The notes under the pieces are model-generated. The model did no database searches. It saw only the letters and a list, made by a program, of their open reading frames with translations, and had not been told where the DNA came from. A stretch of 16,302 nucleotides of DNA from contig CAYYAQ010000117.1 of assembly GCA_964469555.1 (NCBI GenBank), forward strand, positions 1-16,302, in the 5' to 3' direction. Below are positions 13,682 through 16,302 of the stretch, piece by piece; the stretch's first letter is position 1, and each line of letters starts with the position of its first letter. The position numbers and the translations under genes are program-made. This DNA is from CAYYAQ01 sp964469555 (lineage in GTDB: Bacteria > Planctomycetota > UBA1135 > UBA2386).

Positions 13682-13715
13682 CAATTTGATTGTGTCAATC
13701 CGTACAATTTGATTG
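13682..13715 (-). promoter_or_regulatory. Direct-repeat operator and candidate promoter of the pdxR-pdxS-pdxT operon
   Basis: On the minus strand CAATCAAATTG occurs twice (13715-13705 and 13692-13682), identical over 11 bp, with starts 23 bp apart. Each copy is itself a dyad, CAAT-N3-ATTG. Between and beside them is TTGACA (13699-13694), a perfect -35 box, followed 16 bp later by GACAAT (13677-13672) as a possible -10. Repeated sites that straddle the promoter are known for MocR regulators such as PdxR and GabR. This AT-rich patch stands out in the GC-rich surroundings. Confidence 0.6.
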
Positions 13716-13924
13716 GAGGCGGTTTCATCGATGGCGACGGGACTATCTCCGCCTCCCTGCCCCGCAAACCCCCTACCCAAACAGGATTCCCGCCATCGGC
13801 CTGCGGCGAACATTTACCACAGCGGTCCCGGCGACCGGTTTGCAGCGGGACAAACACTGACCTACGCTCAGATATGGGCTCACGCTTGCGCCCCCACGCC
13901 ACCTCAAAAACCGAGACTGCGATC
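13716..13924. other. Intergenic region upstream of the secreted-protein gene
   Basis: This spacer between the pdxR operator and the start at 13925 holds no gene I can support. Short open frames exist on both strands but lack start context and protein-like composition. It should contain the promoter of the plus-strand gene pair; I could not identify convincing -35 and -10 boxes. Confidence 0.4.
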
Positions 13925-15067
13925 ATGTCCCCACGAACCCTCGTTGCGATCCCAATCCTCGCTACCGCTCTCTCCGCGCAACTTACATCTACCTTTGTCG
14001 TGCCACCGACCTACGCGCTGATTCCCGGCAACGGCCTCGAGCAGGGCGTCTTCGGATTCGATCAGTCGCGCTACTGCCAGTTTGTCGACAAGGCAGAACT
14101 CAGCGGCCTGCCGACCGCTTCGAAACTGAAAGAGATCCGCTACCGGCGTGAGAACGAGCGGCTCGACAAGATCTACTCCTCGTGGGAACCGATGAGGCGC
14201 CGGACCAACACCACGCTTCCCAACTGGGAAATCCGGGTCGGCAACTTCGCGGGGAGCTACGACGCCCTGAGCCCGAGCTACGAGAACCCGGCCAACAAGG
14301 TCACGATGACCACCGTCTTCGCCGCGCAACTCAACCTGACGACCCACTGCCCGACGCTGACCGCGCCAGCGAACGCGAGCACTCCCGCGCCCTTCGCGAT
14401 GCTGTTCCCGTTCAACGTGACGACCGTCATGTATTCCGGCCTGGGGCTCTGCGTCAACCATAAGGTCTACGCGACACGCAATAGCACGCACGTCTACTTC
14501 GTCGATTCCATCCAAACCCAGCAAAGCAACGGCGGCAGTGTCGATCTGATCAGCCCGACGAGCCTGGGTTGCCCGAAGAACTTCAACCGCGTCTACGGTA
14601 CCGCGCCGAACCCTGGCGCGGGTAGCGTGAAGCTGCACCTGTTCGGGGCAACTCCCAACAAGCCGGCGATCTCCTTCTTCGGCGCCTCCTCGACGTCGTG
14701 GAACGGCAGCCCCTTGCCGATCAACCTCTCCGTCCTCTCGATGGCGTCCTGCAACATCTACACCGGGTTGAGCTTGCCGATCAACATGATGACCGACTTG
14801 GCTGGCATCGCCTCGCTCAGCCTCCCGGTTCCCGCGAACTCCGCCTACATCGGCGCCGCCATCTACAACCAGTGGGCGGTCGCCGGTGACCGCGTGAATC
14901 CCGCCATGGGATTCGAGATGTCCGACGGCGTGCGGATCAAGATCGGCCCCAAGGTCGGCGGCAACACGCTTCGCATGTCTGTCATCTCCGCCTACGGCAA
15001 CGTATCTCGAAGCTCGGCCGGATACATCCGCGAGAACGAAGGCGCGATCTTCCAACTCGTCTACTGA
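13925..15067 (+). CDS. Secreted protein of unknown function
   Basis: The protein has 380 residues from the ATG at 13925; the long open frame upstream is an antisense shadow of pdxR. The signal peptide is short (hydrophobic 6-17, likely cut after LSA before Gln19). I do not recognise the family. The mature part has few charged residues and is rich in Asn, Ser, Thr, Pro and Gly, as in extracellular beta-sandwich proteins. It starts with PGNGLEQGVFGFDQSRYCQFVD and has five cysteines (about residues 51, 139, 177, 217, 276), an odd number. No PEP-CTERM, type IX or LPxTG sorting signal is seen at the C-terminus, which ends in AIFQLVY. From memory, related PxGNGLEQGxFGF-type secreted proteins occur in some marine Planctomycetota. 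It is followed 7 bp later by an esterase gene, so translational coupling is likely. Confidence 0.75.
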   Translation: MSPRTLVAIPILATALSAQLTSTFVVPPTYALIPGNGLEQGVFGFDQSRYCQFVDKAELSGLPTASKLKEIRYRRENERLDKIYSSWEPMRRRTNTTLPNWEIRVGNFAGSYDALSPSYENPANKVTMTTVFAAQLNLTTHCPTLTAPANASTPAPFAMLFPFNVTTVMYSGLGLCVNHKVYATRNSTHVYFVDSIQTQQSNGGSVDLISPTSLGCPKNFNRVYGTAPNPGAGSVKLHLFGATPNKPAISFFGASSTSWNGSPLPINLSVLSMASCNIYTGLSLPINMMTDLAGIASLSLPVPANSAYIGAAIYNQWAVAGDRVNPAMGFEMSDGVRIKIGPKVGGNTLRMSVISAYGNVSRSSAGYIRENEGAIFQLVY

Positions 15068-15074
15068 GTTCGCT

Positions 15075-16058
15075 TTGTCTGAAGCCACGGTCCTCTGCTG
15101 GACCCACGACAGCACGGCGCTCGCGGGAAACCCACTCGGTGACCCTGCCACGCGCCGGGTCTACGTCTACCTTCCCCCGGGCCGATCCACCGAGGATTGC
15201 GAGGGACTGCCGCTGATCCTGCTGCTGCCCGGATTCGTCGGGCGCGGGCGCGGGATGCTCTCCGACAATCTCTACTCGCCGGCGATCGACGACCGCATGA
15301 CCGCTCTGATCGAGGACGGTTGTCCACCCGCGGTGCTGGCTCTGCCGGACTGCAGCACGAAGCTCGGCGGCAGCCAGTACATCAACTCGAGCGCGGTCGG
15401 GAACTACCGCGACTATCTCACCCTCGACCTGGTGCCGATGCTGCGCGAACGCTTGCGCACCGGGTCCACCGGCGTCGCGGGGAAGAGCAGCGGTGGTTAC
15501 GGCGCACTTCGACTCGGCATGGAGGCCGCGGACATCTTCTCCGCTGTCGCTTGCCACAGCGGCGACTGCTACTTCGATTACGGCTACTTGCCGGACATTC
15601 CCAAGGCGGCGGCAGCGATTACGCGGGCCGGTTCGGTCGATGCGTTTCTCGAGGAGTTCCACTCTCGCGAGTCGAAGTCTTCGGAACAGATCATCACGCT
15701 GAGCATCTTGGCGATGTCGGCCTGCTACTCGCCCAGCCCCGATGGCGGCTTCGACCTGCCGTTCGACGTGGAGACAGGCGCGTATCGGTCGGACGTGTTC
15801 GAGCGTTGGTTGGATCACGACCCGTATCGCATGGTCGAGCACTACGTCGAGGCGCTGAAGTCCAAGGCCCTCCTCTTCATCGATGCCGGCAAGCGCGACG
15901 AGTTCCACCTGCAGCTCGGCGCGCGGTTGCTGCGCGACCGGCTCACCACCCTCGGCATCGACCACGAATACGAAGAGTTTGATGGTGGGCACTTCGGCAC
16001 CAGCTACCGCTACGAGACATCTCTCCCGTTGATGGTTCGCGCACTCGGCTCGGGCTAG
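15075..16058 (+). CDS. Alpha/beta-hydrolase esterase (esterase D / PF00756-like)
   Basis: The protein has 327 residues from a TTG at 15075. The next in-frame ATG is far downstream and would remove the first core strands (TRRVYVYLPPG), so the TTG is needed. Core features are LILLLPGFVG near 47-56, the nucleophile elbow GKSSGG with Ser138, a candidate acid Asp275 (or Asp270) in FIDAGKRDEFHLQ, and His306 in FDGGHFGTSY. This is the Fes/esterase D-like layout, where the acid lies in a GxxDxxxxxxxxL segment and the His in a GGH motif. No signal peptide is seen, so it is probably cytoplasmic. The start is 7 bp after the stop of the secreted-protein gene. Substrate is unknown; candidates include acyl esters, formylglutathione or siderophore esters. 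Confident in fold, not in substrate. Confidence 0.85.
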   Translation: MSEATVLCWTHDSTALAGNPLGDPATRRVYVYLPPGRSTEDCEGLPLILLLPGFVGRGRGMLSDNLYSPAIDDRMTALIEDGCPPAVLALPDCSTKLGGSQYINSSAVGNYRDYLTLDLVPMLRERLRTGSTGVAGKSSGGYGALRLGMEAADIFSAVACHSGDCYFDYGYLPDIPKAAAAITRAGSVDAFLEEFHSRESKSSEQIITLSILAMSACYSPSPDGGFDLPFDVETGAYRSDVFERWLDHDPYRMVEHYVEALKSKALLFIDAGKRDEFHLQLGARLLRDRLTTLGIDHEYEEFDGGHFGTSYRYETSLPLMVRALGSG

Positions 16059-16168
16059 CGGTGGTGGAAAATGCACGCTGGCATCGCCGGTCTGGCGGAA
16101 TCCTCAACGTCTCCCCTCGGATTGTCCGATAGTCGCACAGGCAATCGCGGGGGCGGTTGCGGGGAAAA

Positions 16169-16302
16169 GTGGCAAGTATATTGGGGATCGAAGGTGTACT
16201 GGCGGGTCATCCGCGCCTGATTCTGGCTGCTGTTTGTGGCGCCGGGTTGTTGGGACTCGCGCTCACGAGCACGTCCGGTGAAATACAGCTAGCCAGCGAA
16301 CG
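16169..16302 (+). CDS. N-terminus of a probable secreted or membrane protein (partial, runs off the window)
   Basis: From GTG at 16169 the frame stays open to the window edge and gives 44 residues. It starts MASILGIEGVLAGHPRL and continues into the hydrophobic stretch ILAAVCGAGLLGLAL, then TSTSGEIQLASE, as in a signal peptide or a first transmembrane helix. A TTG at 16157 is an alternative start that adds a basic n-region (MRGK). GGGG at 16161-16164 could serve as a weak ribosome-binding site for the GTG. An in-frame TAG at 16130-16132 limits the frame upstream. The region 16059-16168 before it holds no other gene I can support. The family cannot be told from this fragment. Confidence 0.45.
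   Translation, partial: MASILGIEGVLAGHPRLILAAVCGAGLLGLALTSTSGEIQLASE

Noticed and set aside
12323..13924. Long upstream extension of the secreted-protein frame
   Set aside because: It is the reverse complement of pdxR and non-protein-like; the signal peptide at 13925 marks the real start.
13681..13926. Minus-strand 81-codon open frame upstream of pdxR
   Set aside because: It covers the operator repeats, has no recognisable domain or ribosome site and would lie in the promoter region.
14982..16076. Long minus-strand open frame opposite the esterase
   Set aside because: It is a shadow of a GC-rich gene; the plus strand has the full catalytic triad.

Overview
This is a GC-rich window that I assign, by inference, to the bacterial phylum Planctomycetota. 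The grounds are the gene mix: very short Tat leaders (MNRRHFLTG, IDRRTFVSS), a secreted STN-like plus HEAT-repeat pair, a membrane sulfatase-fold enzyme, secreted proteins of no known family, and few Shine-Dalgarno sites. No rRNA, tRNA, CRISPR array, insertion sequence or phage gene was seen.

Layout. Bases 2-181 (+) are the C-terminus of an S46-type dipeptidyl-peptidase. Bases 200-2137 (-) encode a five-helix membrane protein with an extracytoplasmic sulfatase/LTA-synthase-fold domain. Divergent from it, 2246-2467 (+) is a short gene that a standard gene caller would miss: a SelW/Rdx-family selenoprotein with an in-frame TGA at 2276-2278 as residue 11 of a Cys-x-x-Sec motif, followed at once by a bacterial SECIS-like hairpin with a GGUCU loop. 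Bases 2483-5321 (-) hold a secreted STN-like protein and a secreted HEAT-repeat protein in tandem. Bases 5466-7490 (+) encode a beta-oxidation fusion enzyme with the dehydrogenase domain first and the hydratase domain second. Bases 7498-7716 (-) encode a small His-rich lipoprotein. Bases 7876-9126 (-) and 9190-10629 (+) are a divergent pair of Tat-exported proteins: a class V PLP enzyme and a protein of unknown function. Bases 10642-13642 (-) form a vitamin B6 operon, pdxR-pdxS-pdxT. Bases 13925-16058 (+) encode a secreted protein of unknown function followed by an esterase that starts at a TTG 7 bp after its stop. A further signal-bearing gene probably begins at 16169 and leaves the window.

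How the genes fit together. PdxS and PdxT form the DXP-independent PLP synthase. PdxR, a MocR-type regulator that itself has a PLP-binding fold, is the first gene of the operon and has two copies of an 11-bp repeat across its promoter, which suggests PLP-dependent autoregulation. The fusion enzyme would carry out two consecutive beta-oxidation steps and has a 17-bp palindrome at its promoter. The remaining genes are mostly cell-envelope or secreted functions. The selenoprotein is the clearest finding, because its reading frame only makes sense if UGA is read as selenocysteine.
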